From assembly GCA_014238155.1 (NCBI GenBank), contig JABABQ010000034.1:62001-126000 (forward strand): 64,000 bases of DNA. The letters run 5' to 3'. Below, in pieces: positions 1 to 8,924 of this stretch. Source of the stretch: Rhizobiaceae bacterium. Lineage in GTDB: Bacteria > Pseudomonadota > Alphaproteobacteria > Rhizobiales > Rhizobiaceae. Position 1 is the stretch's first letter. Each line of letters opens with the position of its first letter. Position numbers and translations under genes: made by a program. Below the pieces are notes generated by a model. It was not told the DNA's origin, searched no databases, and was given only the letters and a program-made list of their open reading frames with translations.

Positions 1-1732
1 GCAATGCTTCGGCGACCTTTGCACCATAATCATCGGCTTCTGACGTGATTGTCGCAACTACCGCTTGCACCGGTGCCATCCACAGGGGGAAATGGCCTGC
101 ATAATGCTCAATCAAGATGCCGATGAACCGCTCCATGGACCCGCAAATAGCACGGTGGACCATGACAGGTTCCTGCTTTTCCGAATTCTGATCGATGTAG
201 AAAGCTCCGAATCTTTCTGGCAGGGCAAAATCCACTTGAGTGGTGCCGCATTGCCAGTCCCGACCGATAGCATCGCGCAAAACATACTCGAATTTTGGGC
301 CATAAAAGGCCCCCTCACCCGGATTGAGTTCGGTTTTGATGCGACCTTCGGAGTCCGCTTCAATCTTGTCCAGAACCTTTTGCATAACGGCTTCTGCGCG
401 GTCCCAGCCCGCATCGCTGCCGACACGCTTTTCAGGTCGGGTCGACAGTTTGACCACGATATTGTCAAAACCAAAATCAGCATAGGTGGTCAGGATCAGA
501 TCGTTGATGCGCAGGCACTCATCTTCGAGCTGCTCAGGTGTACAGAACACATGGGCATCGTCCTGCGTAAATCCACGCACCCGCATCAGACCGTGCAGAG
601 CACCCGAGGGCTCGTATCTGTGCACATTGCCAAATTCAGCCATTTTGACCGGCAATTCCCGATAGGAGCGCAATCCGTTCTTGAATATCTGAACGTGGCC
701 GGGACAATTCATCGGTTTGATAGCGAATTGACGGTCGTCTTCGGTCACCGTGATAAACATGTTTTCGCGGTACCAGTCCCAGTGACCGGAAGTCTGCCAC
801 AGCGCTTTGTCGAGGATTTGTGGCGCATTAACCTCGTCATAGCCGTGTTCTTCGATCCGTCGACGCATATAATTGACCAGATTCTGAAAAACCCGCCAGC
901 CCTTGGCATGCCAGAAGACCACCCCGGGGCCCTCTTCTTGAAAATGAAACAGATCCATTTCGCGACCCAGTTTGCGGTGGTCACGTTTTTGCGCTTCTTC
1001 CAACATAAAGAGATAGTTCTTCAATTGCTTCTCATCGGCCCAGGCGGTGCCGTAGATACGGCTCAACATCTGGTTGTCGCTATCGCCACGCCAATAGGCA
1101 CCGGCGACGTTCATCAGCTTGAACGCGTTGCCGACATTAGCCGTTGACGGCCCATGGGGCCCCAGACACAGATCAAGCCACTCACCTTGTTTGTAAATAT
1201 TGAGATTTTGGTCAGCATCGATCGCATCAACCAGTTCCACCTTGTAGGTTTCGCCGGTTGTTTCAAAATAGGCTTTGGCGTCGTCGCGGCTCCACACTTC
1301 CTTGGAAAAAGAATCATTGCGGGCAATGATCTGACGCATTTTTTTCTCAATGACGCCCAGATCTTCGGGGGTAAATGGTTCATCGCGGTCGAAATCATAA
1401 TAAAAGCCGTTCTCGATGACCGGACCGATGGTCACCTTTGTTTGTGGCCACAAATCCTGAACGGCTTCTGCCAACACATGTGCACAATCGTGGCGAATGA
1501 GCTCCAATGCCCGTTCGTCAGCACGAGTCACAATTTCTATTTGTCCTGAATGTTCAACGGGTTCTTGTAAATCCTTCAAGTCACTGTTTAGCGTATACGC
1601 AACAGATTTCTTAGCCAGGGATTTGGAAATTCCTTCGGCGATCTGAAGCCCGGAAATGCCGGCTTCAAACTCGCGGACAGTGCCATCGGGAAATTCTAGA
1701 GATACGACGGGGGATTGGGCTGGATTTGCCAT
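1..1732 (-). CDS. thrS: Threonine--tRNA ligase, 3' end cut by window edge
   Basis: Cytosolic class II aminoacyl-tRNA synthetase that charges tRNA-Thr. The minus-strand reading frame is open from the edge to an ATG at 1732 that has an AGGAG Shine-Dalgarno nine bases upstream. The N-terminus begins [17 protein letters not shown] and reads as a TGS domain (about residues 1-65). It is followed by the second additional domain with [11 protein letters not shown], then the catalytic core with [26 protein letters not shown] and FTQDDAH. About 577 residues are visible; the C-terminal anticodon-binding domain lies largely outside the window. A long open frame on the opposite strand (65-1147) is a shadow. 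Identification is very secure. Confidence 0.97.
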   Translation of the reverse strand, partial: MANPAQSPVVSLEFPDGTVREFEAGISGLQIAEGISKSLAKKSVAYTLNSDLKDLQEPVEHSGQIEIVTRADERALELIRHDCAHVLAEAVQDLWPQTKVTIGPVIENGFYYDFDRDEPFTPEDLGVIEKKMRQIIARNDSFSKEVWSRDDAKAYFETTGETYKVELVDAIDADQNLNIYKQGEWLDLCLGPHGPSTANVGNAFKLMNVAGAYWRGDSDNQMLSRIYGTAWADEKQLKNYLFMLEEAQKRDHRKLGREMDLFHFQEEGPGVVFWHAKGWRVFQNLVNYMRRRIEEHGYDEVNAPQILDKALWQTSGHWDWYRENMFITVTEDDRQFAIKPMNCPGHVQIFKNGLRSYRELPVKMAEFGNVHRYEPSGALHGLMRVRGFTQDDAHVFCTPEQLEDECLRINDLILTTYADFGFDNIVVKLSTRPEKRVGSDAGWDRAEAVMQKVLDKIEADSEGRIKTELNPGEGAFYGPKFEYVLRDAIGRDWQCGTTQVDFALPERFGAFYIDQNSEKQEPVMVHRAICGSMERFIGILIEHYAGHFPLWMAPVQAVVATITSEADDYGAKVAEAL

Positions 1733-1836
1733 GACATGCTCCTGTATCCAGTCCCGCAAACAACGCGGGTGGTTTATTTATGGCTCTGCTCTTATGCGAT
1801 GGTTTTAGCCGGGTCAACGGTTGCAAGTTTTGAAAC

Positions 1837-2190
1837 TCAATCCGGCACTGGGTCATGGCCGTGGGAACCGCCCAGTGATTTCCATGGATTGCACCTTGCA
1901 ATACGCGCCAGACTTAGCCTGCCACCACGCCACAGACCGTGGCGGGCAATGGCCTCATAGGCGTATTCGGAACAGGTCGGCAGAAATCGACAATTGCTGC
2001 CAATAAAGCTGGAAAGAGTGAGTTGATAAAACCGCACCAGCCCAACCCCAAAAATCCGCCCCGGCGTTTTGCGCCAGGGGCCGGAATAATTGCGGTTATA
2101 TGGCTTGGATTCAGGCAAGTTCGTCCTGCTTGTCGAGAGCCTGCTCCATGGCACTGACCACGGCATCAAATGGCAGCATGGTTGATGCAT
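1837..2190 (-). CDS. yidD: Membrane protein insertion efficiency factor YidD
   Basis: Small membrane-associated protein thought to assist YidC-dependent insertion of inner-membrane proteins. The diagnostic core is present: KTPGRIFGVGLVRFYQLTL, then CRFLPTCSEYAYEAI and ARHGLWRGGRLSLARI ending in a Cys-containing RCNPW segment, with a C-terminus near 117 residues as in rhizobial homologues. The first roughly 25 residues are poorly conserved and overlap the 3' end of the upstream scaffold gene by 80 bases, so the start is uncertain; the ninth-codon ATG is an alternative. Overlap with the IscU-like gene suggests one transcript. Family identity is secure. Confidence 0.9.
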   Translation of the reverse strand: MHQPCCHLMPWSVPWSRLSTSRTNLPESKPYNRNYSGPWRKTPGRIFGVGLVRFYQLTLSSFIGSNCRFLPTCSEYAYEAIARHGLWRGGRLSLARIARCNPWKSLGGSHGHDPVPD

Positions 2191-2557
2191 GGCGGGCCCG
2201 ATAATCGCGCACCGGTTCGAGGAATTTCAACTCTTCAAACTTTCCACCGGGCGGAGGGCCACTCTCCTTCAGCATTGACAGCATTTGCTGGCGCACCTGT
2301 TTCAACTCATCCAACGTACAACCGATCACATTTTTTGCCAGAATCGCGGCTGACGCCTGTCCCAGTGCGCAGGCCTTCACGTCCTGAGCAAAGTCGCTGA
2401 CGCGGCCGTCCTGCTGATTAACATCCACGACAACCGTTGAGCCACAGAGTTTTGAGTGGGCCTTTGCCGTTCCGTTGGGTTCTTCCAAACGGCCGATGCG
2501 GCCAATATTGCCAGCATAGTCCAGAATCTTGGCATTGTAGACAGAATCGATGCTCAT
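2111..2557 (-). CDS. IscU/NifU-like iron-sulfur cluster scaffold protein
   Basis: 148-residue IscU/NifU N-terminal-domain protein, expected to carry a transient Fe-S cluster in the cytosol. Two ligand cysteines are visible, in KLCGSTV (about residue 38) and KACALGQA (about residue 63). At the place of the third IscU cysteine the sequence reads RARHASTMLPFDAV, with no Cys. It is therefore a degenerate scaffold of the kind seen next to yidD in Rhizobiales; its client is unknown. It is divergent from folE across a 290-base intergenic region (2558-2847) in which I see no clear operator. Confidence 0.85.
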   Translation of the reverse strand: MSIDSVYNAKILDYAGNIGRIGRLEEPNGTAKAHSKLCGSTVVVDVNQQDGRVSDFAQDVKACALGQASAAILAKNVIGCTLDELKQVRQQMLSMLKESGPPPGGKFEELKFLEPVRDYRARHASTMLPFDAVVSAMEQALDKQDELA

Positions 2558-2847
2558 GAAATCATTGGCTCCAGCGGCGTTCAGCCTGAATGCGACATGT
2601 GATCCCGCATTAGTACTTGGCAGGGGGTTTGTTTCTCCTATATTATGTGTTGGAGACGAGAATTCAAACTTTGGTTTGCGGTTCGCGTCTTAAATGTGGT
2701 CACCGTGCCGAAAAGGCCCCGGAACCAGCTTGATGCCTACGTCGAGTTCGTCTTCAAAACGCGCTACTCGGCAACCCCAGAGAGAGGTTGGCATGAGCGG
2801 AACGCCGGTTTTTGCGAAAACTAACTGCTCGAATTGGAATACTTCTC

Positions 2848-3474
2848 ATGGACCAGATTGTCGACAAGGCGTCGCTGGACATCCTATTGAACAAACCTAA
2901 GCGCGACATAAAGCGCCCGTCTCAGGAAGAGGCGGAGGCTGCTGTGCGCACATTGCTCCTGTGGAGTGGTGATGATCCTGACCGCGAAGGACTGCTTGAT
3001 ACGCCCGCCCGCGTCGCCAAATCCTATGGCGAGTTGTATGGAGGCTATGATCAGGACCCGGCCAAAATTCTGGGCCGCACCTTTGAAGAGGTGGCTGGCT
3101 ACGACGATATGGTTGTGGTCAAGGATATTGCCTTTTATTCACACTGCGAACATCACATGGTGCCTATTATTGGCAAGGCGCAGGTAGCCTATTTACCAGA
3201 TGGCCGCGTGTTGGGCCTGTCGAAAATTGCTCGTGTGGTGGATATTTTTGCCCATCGGCTGCAAACTCAGGAAAGCATGACCGCGCAGGTTGCCCACGCC
3301 ATTCAAGATGCGCTGGAACCACGTGGGGTGGCTGTATTGATTGAAGCAGAACATTTGTGCATGGCAATGCGTGGCATTCGCAAACAGGGTTCAACCACTT
3401 TGACAACGACTTTTACGGGTTCCTACAAAGATGACCCTCAGGAGCAGCTGCGGTTCATGTCCGTGGTACGATAG
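2848..3474 (+). CDS. folE: GTP cyclohydrolase I
   Basis: Converts GTP to 7,8-dihydroneopterin triphosphate, the first step of tetrahydrofolate (and queuosine) synthesis. The catalytic zinc ligands are all present: Cys and His in [10 protein letters not shown] (mid protein) and Cys in [11 protein letters not shown] near the C-terminus. The [20 protein letters not shown] signature precedes them. I choose the ATG at 2848 (MDQIVDKAS, 208 residues); an in-frame ATG at 2812 would add twelve residues with no family similarity. Only 12 bases separate it from hisI, so the two are probably cotranscribed. Length matches the single-domain type IA enzyme. Confidence 0.96.
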   Translation: MDQIVDKASLDILLNKPKRDIKRPSQEEAEAAVRTLLLWSGDDPDREGLLDTPARVAKSYGELYGGYDQDPAKILGRTFEEVAGYDDMVVVKDIAFYSHCEHHMVPIIGKAQVAYLPDGRVLGLSKIARVVDIFAHRLQTQESMTAQVAHAIQDALEPRGVAVLIEAEHLCMAMRGIRKQGSTTLTTTFTGSYKDDPQEQLRFMSVVR

Positions 3475-3486
3475 GAGCCCAGCTTC

Positions 3487-3924
3487 GTGTCCCCAGCGAA
3501 AAACAATTTGCCCGATCGCGAATCGGGTACTCAGTTGATGCCCAAATTCAATGCAAACGGTCTGGTGACCGCTGTGGTGTCGGAATCTGCCAGCGGCAGG
3601 CCACTGATGGTTGCTCACATGAATGAAGCAGCACTGGAGCTCAGCATTTCGAGCGGCGAGGCGCATTTCTTCAGCCGTTCGCGCAATCAAATCTGGCACA
3701 AGGGTGGCACGTCGGGAAACGTGCTTTCGATCGACGACATGTGGGTTGACTGTGATCAAGATGCGGTGTGGCTTTCAGTGACCGCTCATGGACATGGCGC
3801 TGCTTGCCATACCGGACAGAAATCCTGCTTTTTTCGGCGCATCGTTGCCAAGGAAGGATTAGCCACTTTGGAACCAACCGGCGAAGCACCTCTGTTTGAC
3901 CCCAAAAAAGTGTATGGTTCTTGA
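3487..3924 (+). CDS. hisI: Phosphoribosyl-AMP cyclohydrolase
   Basis: Third step of histidine biosynthesis: hydrolytic opening of the purine ring of phosphoribosyl-AMP. Visible motifs are MVAHMNEAALELS, FFSRSRNQIWHKGGTSGN, the metal-binding VDCDQDAV and the zinc-site ACHTGQKSCF. It is a stand-alone 145-residue HisI, not fused to HisE, as usual in alphaproteobacteria. The start is a GTG at 3487 with TAGGAG ten bases upstream; an internal ATG at 3538 is possible but would lack a clear ribosome-binding site. It lies directly behind folE, away from the other his genes. Confidence 0.96.
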   Translation: MSPAKNNLPDRESGTQLMPKFNANGLVTAVVSESASGRPLMVAHMNEAALELSISSGEAHFFSRSRNQIWHKGGTSGNVLSIDDMWVDCDQDAVWLSVTAHGHGAACHTGQKSCFFRRIVAKEGLATLEPTGEAPLFDPKKVYGS

Positions 3925-4009
3925 TCCCGATCAACGCTGCCAAAGCTTGGTTTTCATAACTTAGTTATTATTTCGAGACATAATGAACGCGGACAAAGGA
4001 AGTGCCGCT

Positions 4010-4969
4010 ATGTTTCGTGCAAGTGTGGAAGATATTGCTGAGGACATGCATCCAGGTCATTCAACTGAGACGAGCGAACCTGGAATCGCCCTGGCCCTCG
4101 GTGGAGGGGTAGCCCCCGGCTGGGCACACATTGGCGTCATCAAAGCTCTGGACGAAGCAGAAATCCCCATCAAGATGATCGCTGGCACGTCAATTGGCGC
4201 GCTGGTCGGTGGTTGTTATCTGGCAGGAAAACTCGATGAACTTGAAAAATTCGCCCGCTCGTTGACGCCGCGGCGGATCGTAGGTTTTCTCGACCTTAGC
4301 CTGCGTGGTGCCGGTCTTATCTCTGGTTATAAACTGGCCGAGCGCATGGAAGAGCACATGGGGAATGTGCGTATTGAAAATCTCAGCCGGCCGATGGTTT
4401 GTGTGTCAACCGAAATCAGCACCGGCCATGAGATCTGGCTCAGCGAAGGTTCGCTGATCGATGCCATGCGGGCGTCCTACGCCTTGCCCGGAATCTTCGA
4501 ACCGGTGCGCATTGGTAATCGGATCCTGGTGGATGGTGCCTTGGTCAATCCGGTTCCTGTATCTGTGTGCCGAGCTTTTGAGGCTGATGCAGTTGTGGCC
4601 GTCAATTTGTCATACGATATGTTTGGCCGGGGTACGGTGGTCCGCAATTCGAGCCACGAATTCGGAGATGTTGTTTCATTTCCGGGCCAATCCCAACCAG
4701 GTACAAAAAACACCATGAGCCGCTTGGGCAAAGCTCTGGGCATTACCGGAGCGATGGTCGAAGCGTTCAATATCATTCAGGACAGAATTGCCCGGTCCCG
4801 ACTGGCTGGCGACCCTCCTGACATCTCGCTGCGCCCGCCTGTTGGAAGTATCGGTCTCGCCGAATTTCATCGTGCTGATGAAGCCATCGACATCGGCTAC
4901 GAGGCGACTAAGCTGGAAATCCCCCGGTTGCAGGCATTATCCTCCGCACGATCAAGCGCATTGAGTTGA
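4010..4969 (+). CDS. Patatin-like phospholipase (RssA-type)
   Basis: Predicted lipid acyl hydrolase using a Ser-Asp dyad. The glycine-rich oxyanion loop ALGGGVAPGWAHIGVIKAL, the nucleophile elbow GTSIGALVGG and the DGALVNPVPV motif carrying the catalytic Asp are intact. The lid and C-terminal region to residue 319 show no extra domain and no signal peptide, so it is probably cytosolic or membrane-associated. I chose the ATG at 4010, which has AAAGGAAG seven bases upstream; an in-frame ATG at 3983 would add nine residues. Natural substrate is unknown. Confidence 0.9.
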   Translation: MFRASVEDIAEDMHPGHSTETSEPGIALALGGGVAPGWAHIGVIKALDEAEIPIKMIAGTSIGALVGGCYLAGKLDELEKFARSLTPRRIVGFLDLSLRGAGLISGYKLAERMEEHMGNVRIENLSRPMVCVSTEISTGHEIWLSEGSLIDAMRASYALPGIFEPVRIGNRILVDGALVNPVPVSVCRAFEADAVVAVNLSYDMFGRGTVVRNSSHEFGDVVSFPGQSQPGTKNTMSRLGKALGITGAMVEAFNIIQDRIARSRLAGDPPDISLRPPVGSIGLAEFHRADEAIDIGYEATKLEIPRLQALSSARSSALS

Positions 4970-5005
4970 AGTTGCCTTCTTCCGTACTGGGCCTGCACTG
5001 GACAC

Positions 5006-5728
5006 CTATGGCAGAAATCGCCGACGGCCCACCGGATCAAACATCGCAAAACCCAGCCAGCCAAGCAGAAAACCTCCCATATGGGCTTCCCATGCTATGT
5101 GGCCTTCCACACCCAATGGAATAATTCCCGAACCAACCAGGAAATTGAAGCCAAACCAGATCAGAACAAAGGTCATGATGCTGCGATTGCCCAATGATTG
5201 CAGCAACGAGACTGAGGGCCGGTTGGTGGCAGCGCTGATCGGCTGACCAGGTGCAAAGGCAAAGCGCACGGCTGCGCCCATACAGGCAGACACAGCGCCA
5301 GAGGCCCCGATTACCGGCGAATGGCTCATCGCGTGAAACAAATAGTGCGCCCCTGCTCCGGCGATTGTTCCAAAAATCATGAATATGATAAAACGTCGCG
5401 GCCCCAATCGTCGTGCAACAGCGCTGCCAAATGCTGCAAGCCAGACTAAATTGACCAGAAGATGCGTCCAGTCGCCATGCAGGAACCCGTGAGTAAGCGG
5501 ACTCCAATAAATTGACAATGGTTCAACAAGTTGACCCGGCAGTGCTTGATAGAACGCCGGCACGAATGCAAACACATTCAGCACCCAATAGTCCCATTCA
5601 TAGCTCAACGTCTGGCTGCGAATGACATGGACAACAATCATCGCAGCACCAAGTACCAATATCGGACCGGGCAGATTAAATGCCGGAGGGTTTTCCTCGG
5701 CGATCGGTTCTGGTTCAGTCACAGGCAA
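5006..5728 (-). CDS. Rhomboid family intramembrane serine protease
   Basis: 240-residue polytopic membrane protein with about six hydrophobic segments. The catalytic serine lies in VIGASGAVSACMGA, the partner histidine in EAHMGGFLLGWLGF, and the conserved HGFLHGDWTHLLVNLVW loop and N-terminal helix are present, so the protease should be active. Rhomboids cut transmembrane substrates within the bilayer; the bacterial substrate here cannot be told. It is convergent with the patatin-like gene across 36 bases. It is monocistronic by context: the upstream side is the long gene-free interval 5729-6352. Confidence 0.93.
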   Translation of the reverse strand: MPVTEPEPIAEENPPAFNLPGPILVLGAAMIVVHVIRSQTLSYEWDYWVLNVFAFVPAFYQALPGQLVEPLSIYWSPLTHGFLHGDWTHLLVNLVWLAAFGSAVARRLGPRRFIIFMIFGTIAGAGAHYLFHAMSHSPVIGASGAVSACMGAAVRFAFAPGQPISAATNRPSVSLLQSLGNRSIMTFVLIWFGFNFLVGSGIIPLGVEGHIAWEAHMGGFLLGWLGFAMFDPVGRRRFLP

Positions 5729-5829
5729 TGATCCAGCGTTGGCATTTTTTAGTTTCTAGCTTGAAACGCTTCGGATTGAAACGTGCCCATGCGCTTGCGG
5801 ACTGACATCAACTCAACTGGAACTAAAAG

Positions 5830-5996
5830 ACAAAAAAATAGCCCGGTGCCTAGCACCGGGCTATTGGTCAGTCCCGAATTCCCCATCCCCCGATGTATTC
5901 GTGAACCTTAGACCAGTTTTTCGAAACGATGCGCTGTCATTCGTTTCGAGGTATTTGAGCCTCGCGGTTCTCGCCAGACCCCTGGAGTATGCATAG
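5830..5996 (-). ncRNA. Candidate small non-coding RNA ending at the 5837-5865 terminator
   Basis: No open frame of note lies between the terminator and the right-hand PAS gene, yet the minus strand carries ordered helices. GAACC pairs with GGTTC and encloses a perfect nine-base hairpin TCGAAACGA/TCGTTTCGA (5931-5959) and a GAGG/CCTC helix. The RNA would then end with the GC-rich terminator and U-tract. A weak promoter-like TTGAAT - 18 bases - ATTAAC is found near 5998-6023. I do not recognise it as tmRNA, SRP RNA, RNase P RNA or 6S RNA. The exact 5' end is a guess. Confidence 0.4.
5837..5865 (-). terminator. Strong intrinsic terminator (minus-strand orientation)
   Basis: A perfect 13-bp inverted repeat (arms 5837-5849 and 5853-5865, AATAGCCCGGTGC, three-base loop CTA). 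On the minus strand the stem is followed by a run of seven T. It stands upstream of the rhomboid gene, so it cannot end that gene; it must end a transcript coming from the right on the minus strand, which is why a small RNA is proposed just upstream. Confidence 0.8.
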
Positions 5997-6060
5997 TTAA
6001 TGGCAGATTAACCGATGCAATTCAATCAGATCCACCGGTCATGGTTAACAGACGTTAACA
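5997..6060. promoter_or_regulatory. CtrA-like binding boxes
   Basis: TTAA-N7-TTAACC (5997-6013) fits the published CtrA consensus TTAA-N7-TTAA(C). A second pair at 6045-6058 has TTAA-N6-TTAAC, and on the minus strand it contains TTAACCAT. They lie about 300 bases before the PAS protein gene and at the presumed promoter of the candidate small RNA. The motif is short and AT-rich, so this is suggestive only. Confidence 0.4.
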
Positions 6061-6352
6061 AATACCGGCTTCAAACCAAACCAAACGGGGCACCCGTCCG
6101 TTCTATGTGAATGAATGTCGAGCAGCCGGAATAAGCCAAACGCCATTTTCGCACCTGATAGAAAGTTCCACCGGCTTATCTCCGGTTCCTACCCTGAAAA
6201 GCTGTGCACTATCCAGATTGACAGTTTCGGCGCAGTCAACTGGCACGCATTCTGCAACTTGTGATCGCATAGTGCCGAGGCATCCCCCGTAGTGTTTCAC
6301 AATGGGACGATTTCAACCCCGGCAGGTCATTTAAGAAACAGAATGCGGATCG

Positions 6353-7069
6353 ATGCGTCAAAAAAATACAAAACAGATGTTGGATTACTGGTTGAACCTA
6401 TATTGGGAAACGGGCAACCAACCCGGCGAGGTATCCACCCGGAACTGGCCGTCGCGTAACGACATTCAACCGAGCGACTGCCGCTCGATTTTGGGAAACA
6501 TGTTTATCCTGGAACGAGACGGACCCAATGTCAGTTATCGCCTTGCTGGCACACATCTGTGCAGCATGTATGGCCGAGAGTTAAAGCAGGAGAACTTCGC
6601 GGAAGCTTTTGTAGGCGAAGATCAGCAGTCAGCGGAAAGTTGGGTTCATCGTTTGGGAGTCGACGATTACATCGTGCTGATCTGCTCATTGGGTGAAACG
6701 GCCTATGGCGACACGGTCAATATCGAAACCTTGATATTGCCATTGCTGCACGAGGGACAGCCTGGTGAGCGCGTCCTCGGAATTACGACGCCATGCGAGA
6801 ACCCGGCCTGGCTCGGAACAACGCCGATTATTGGTCAATCTGTCCGCAGCGTTAGAATTTTACGCCCGTGGGAAGATACCGCACCGAAATTTCAACCGCT
6901 GGATATCAAACCCATGGACAATCAGCTGGGATCAAGGCGCAGCAACATCAATGCTCCGTCAATTTTTTCCCATCAGAAAAATTCAATCACAGGTGACGCC
7001 ATTTCATTTGATTATTCAACCGCACGACAAGTTAAACATCTGCGGATCATTGACGGCGGCCGCACCTGA
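6353..7069 (+). CDS. PAS domain protein of the PAS_5 type
   Basis: 238-residue soluble protein. The N-terminal part (MLDYWLNLYWETG, WPSRNDIQPSDCRSILGNMF, VSYRLAGTHLCSMYGREL) and the later LILPLLHEGQPGERVLGITTP segment match alphaproteobacterial one-domain PAS proteins (PF07310-like). No output domain, transmembrane segment or HTH is visible; the last 70 residues are low-complexity and poorly conserved. Such proteins are presumed sensory but have no assigned ligand. It may be under CtrA-like control from the boxes 300 bases upstream. The next gene, also signalling-related, follows after about 200 bases. Confidence 0.75.
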   Translation: MRQKNTKQMLDYWLNLYWETGNQPGEVSTRNWPSRNDIQPSDCRSILGNMFILERDGPNVSYRLAGTHLCSMYGRELKQENFAEAFVGEDQQSAESWVHRLGVDDYIVLICSLGETAYGDTVNIETLILPLLHEGQPGERVLGITTPCENPAWLGTTPIIGQSVRSVRILRPWEDTAPKFQPLDIKPMDNQLGSRRSNINAPSIFSHQKNSITGDAISFDYSTARQVKHLRIIDGGRT

Positions 7070-7266
7070 TCAATGTAGGATGAGACCCAAATATCAACTG
7101 TAACTTGTTCAGGAGGTCTTCAATTTTGTAGGCTGGAGCCCACAGGCGTCTGATTTTTACGCGACAAGCCATATAATTCAGCCAAAAAGAAGAGTTCGTT
7201 AACCATGCACACGCTAAATTTGGCGAGTTGTCAGCGCGACTGACCCCTTGTGTTCGCGATTATTTG

Positions 7267-7869
7267 ATGGATCAGGCCATTCTTCAGAGTTCAAAAGAAC
7301 CGCCCCGCTCTACTTACCAATCAACTGCGGTTGCGCTGTTTGGACGCTGCATGCTGCCCAATCAACTGGAAATCCCCTGTCAGGCGGTCGAGATGTCGCC
7401 GGACGAAGCCAAGCTGGTTTCCGCCCACAGTCCAAAAATTGGCGACCGCGCGATTGTCTATCTGGATAATGTCGGCCGGATTGAAGGCAATATCAGCACT
7501 CATTTTCAGGATGGTTTCGCCATTGAAATTGATTGCACACCCCGCAAACGAGAGAAATTGGCTGCCCAGTTAAGGCAGTTGGAAAATCACAATGCGTTTG
7601 GCGAAGACAACTTAAGAGATCATCAAAGAATTGAACCTCAGAACACGAATTCTGAGCTAAGGCTTGCTGACGGCCGCGCCTATCCTATTAAAATTATTGA
7701 TATTTCCCTGTCCGGTGCCGCCATCCAAATTGACGTAAAACCGGCCATTGGTTCCAAGGTGTGGCTTGCCGGAATGGAAGGCACCGTGGTGCGTCACTTC
7801 CAGGAGGGCATCGGAATGCAGTTCGCCTCCGTGACAAATCAGAAAACGGTCAAACAGCGCTTCAGCTAA
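7267..7869 (+). CDS. Tandem PilZ-like domain protein
   Basis: About 200 residues with two PilZ-like halves. The first (QSTAVALFGRCML to GFAIEI) and the second (DHQRIEPQ, then YPIKIIDISLSGAAIQID and EGIGMQFA) each keep the beta-barrel pattern, and the second keeps the D-x-S-x-x-G signature (DISLSG). The canonical RxxxR c-di-GMP motif is not intact in either half, so ligand binding is doubtful. I use the ATG at 7267; the same frame extends up to a TTG at 7228. Neither start has a good Shine-Dalgarno. A TTAACCAT box lies at 7199-7206. Confidence 0.7.
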   Translation: MDQAILQSSKEPPRSTYQSTAVALFGRCMLPNQLEIPCQAVEMSPDEAKLVSAHSPKIGDRAIVYLDNVGRIEGNISTHFQDGFAIEIDCTPRKREKLAAQLRQLENHNAFGEDNLRDHQRIEPQNTNSELRLADGRAYPIKIIDISLSGAAIQIDVKPAIGSKVWLAGMEGTVVRHFQEGIGMQFASVTNQKTVKQRFS

Positions 7870-8183
7870 ATCCGCTCTGTCCGGATATTCTCTATGCTGC
7901 AGTAATTCCCTTCCTGGCCCGATGACGCGAACGCGAAATTCGCGACAAACCTATTTCATTGCCAATTCAATCGGAATTGATTTTGTAATGTGTTGAAAGT
8001 CTTTCCCCATGTGATTGGCGAAGCAATTCCAACAGCCCGAAAATTTAGATAAAAATTGAACTAAATACGATTCAAATTTACATCAACCTTTATATAAAAC
8101 TGTTTTAATTCAACGCTTTATTTCTAATCTGACGTAAAATTTCCTGTGTCAACTTCTCCCAACGGACGGGAGACCAAAGACAC
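7870..8183. other. Gene-free interval
   Basis: 314 bases between the PilZ-like gene and the BTLCP gene. It is AT-rich, especially 8036-8130, as expected for a promoter region. I find no ORF, strong hairpin or RNA gene. Confidence 0.6.
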
Positions 8184-8783
8184 ATGAACACTTTCAAAAA
8201 AACAATCGTGGCGACAACCATGATTTTTGCAGGAACGCTCTCGGGAGCATTCAGTGCCGATGCACGTACTCATATGCCGACGGCTGGACGTACCTCGCAA
8301 CCAATTGGCCATGCTTATTTCTGTCAGCAGCTGCCACAGGAATGCGCCGTTCGCAGCAAAGCTACATCGGCACCCAAATTGACCAAGAAACGTTGGAACG
8401 ATTTGGTCGAAATCAATAGTTTCTCAAACAACAATGTTGAACCGGTCACTGATTTGGACCTTTACGGGGTTGAGGAACATTGGACTTACCCAAAATCTTA
8501 TGGCGACTGCGAGGATTATGTCCTGTTAAAGCGCTATATGTTGTTGCAACGCGGCTGGCCTGAATCAAGCTTGCTGATCACCGTTGTGAAGCAACCAAAC
8601 GGCGACGGTCACGCAGTGCTGACCGTGCGCACTGATCGCGCCGACTATGTGCTCGACAATCTGGAGGGCAAGGTAAAGCAGTGGGACAAAACTGCCTACC
8701 GCTATCTCAAACGCCAGTCGACCAGACATACCGGTCACTGGACCACAATTATTGACCGGCGCAACCAAGTCGCCAGTTACTGA
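8184..8783 (+). CDS. BTLCP: bacterial transglutaminase-like cysteine peptidase
   Basis: 199-residue exported protein of the BTLCP family (PF06035). An N-terminal signal peptide (MNTFKKTIVATTMIFAGTLS, cleavage probably after SADA) precedes a mature domain with the Cys-His-Asp triad in KSYGDCEDYVLLKR, NGDGHAVLTVR and YVLDNLEG. Relatives include LapG, the periplasmic protease controlled by c-di-GMP, and many rhizobial proteins of unknown role. No LapD-like gene is adjacent, so LapG function is not claimed. A terminator follows at 8863-8902. Confidence 0.9.
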   Translation: MNTFKKTIVATTMIFAGTLSGAFSADARTHMPTAGRTSQPIGHAYFCQQLPQECAVRSKATSAPKLTKKRWNDLVEINSFSNNNVEPVTDLDLYGVEEHWTYPKSYGDCEDYVLLKRYMLLQRGWPESSLLITVVKQPNGDGHAVLTVRTDRADYVLDNLEGKVKQWDKTAYRYLKRQSTRHTGHWTTIIDRRNQVASY

Positions 8784-8862
8784 AGAAATCGACGGGTAAC
8801 CGACGAAACCAATTGACCTGGTCACGTCCCCACTTCCCCGTCCCCACCGAGACCAGGTCAAC

Positions 8863-8902
8863 GGGGTCGGTTCGCATGATGTGAGCCGACCCCATTTTTT
8901 TC
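8863..8902 (+). terminator. Intrinsic terminator after the BTLCP gene
   Basis: Eleven-base stem GGGGTCGGTTC (8863-8873) with GAGCCGACCCC (8883-8893), one G-U pair, followed by ATTTTTTT. A second inverted repeat, GACCTGGTC/GACCAGGTC (8815-8823 and 8851-8859), lies just before it. Confidence 0.8.
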
Positions 8903-8924
8903 AATTTCAGTGGGTTGGGGCGCG

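Noticed and set aside
65-1147. 360-codon plus-strand ORF opposite thrS
   Set aside because: Antisense shadow; the minus-strand frame carries every threonyl-tRNA synthetase motif and the plus-strand protein has no family likeness.
6103-6300. Overlapping 60-65 codon ORFs on both strands in the 5.7-6.35 kb interval
   Set aside because: No ribosome-binding site and no recognisable protein pattern; the region is better explained as regulatory.
7199-7206. TTAACCAT as a confident CtrA site by itself
   Set aside because: An 8-mer is expected about twice by chance in 64 kb on two strands; kept only as supporting evidence in a finding.
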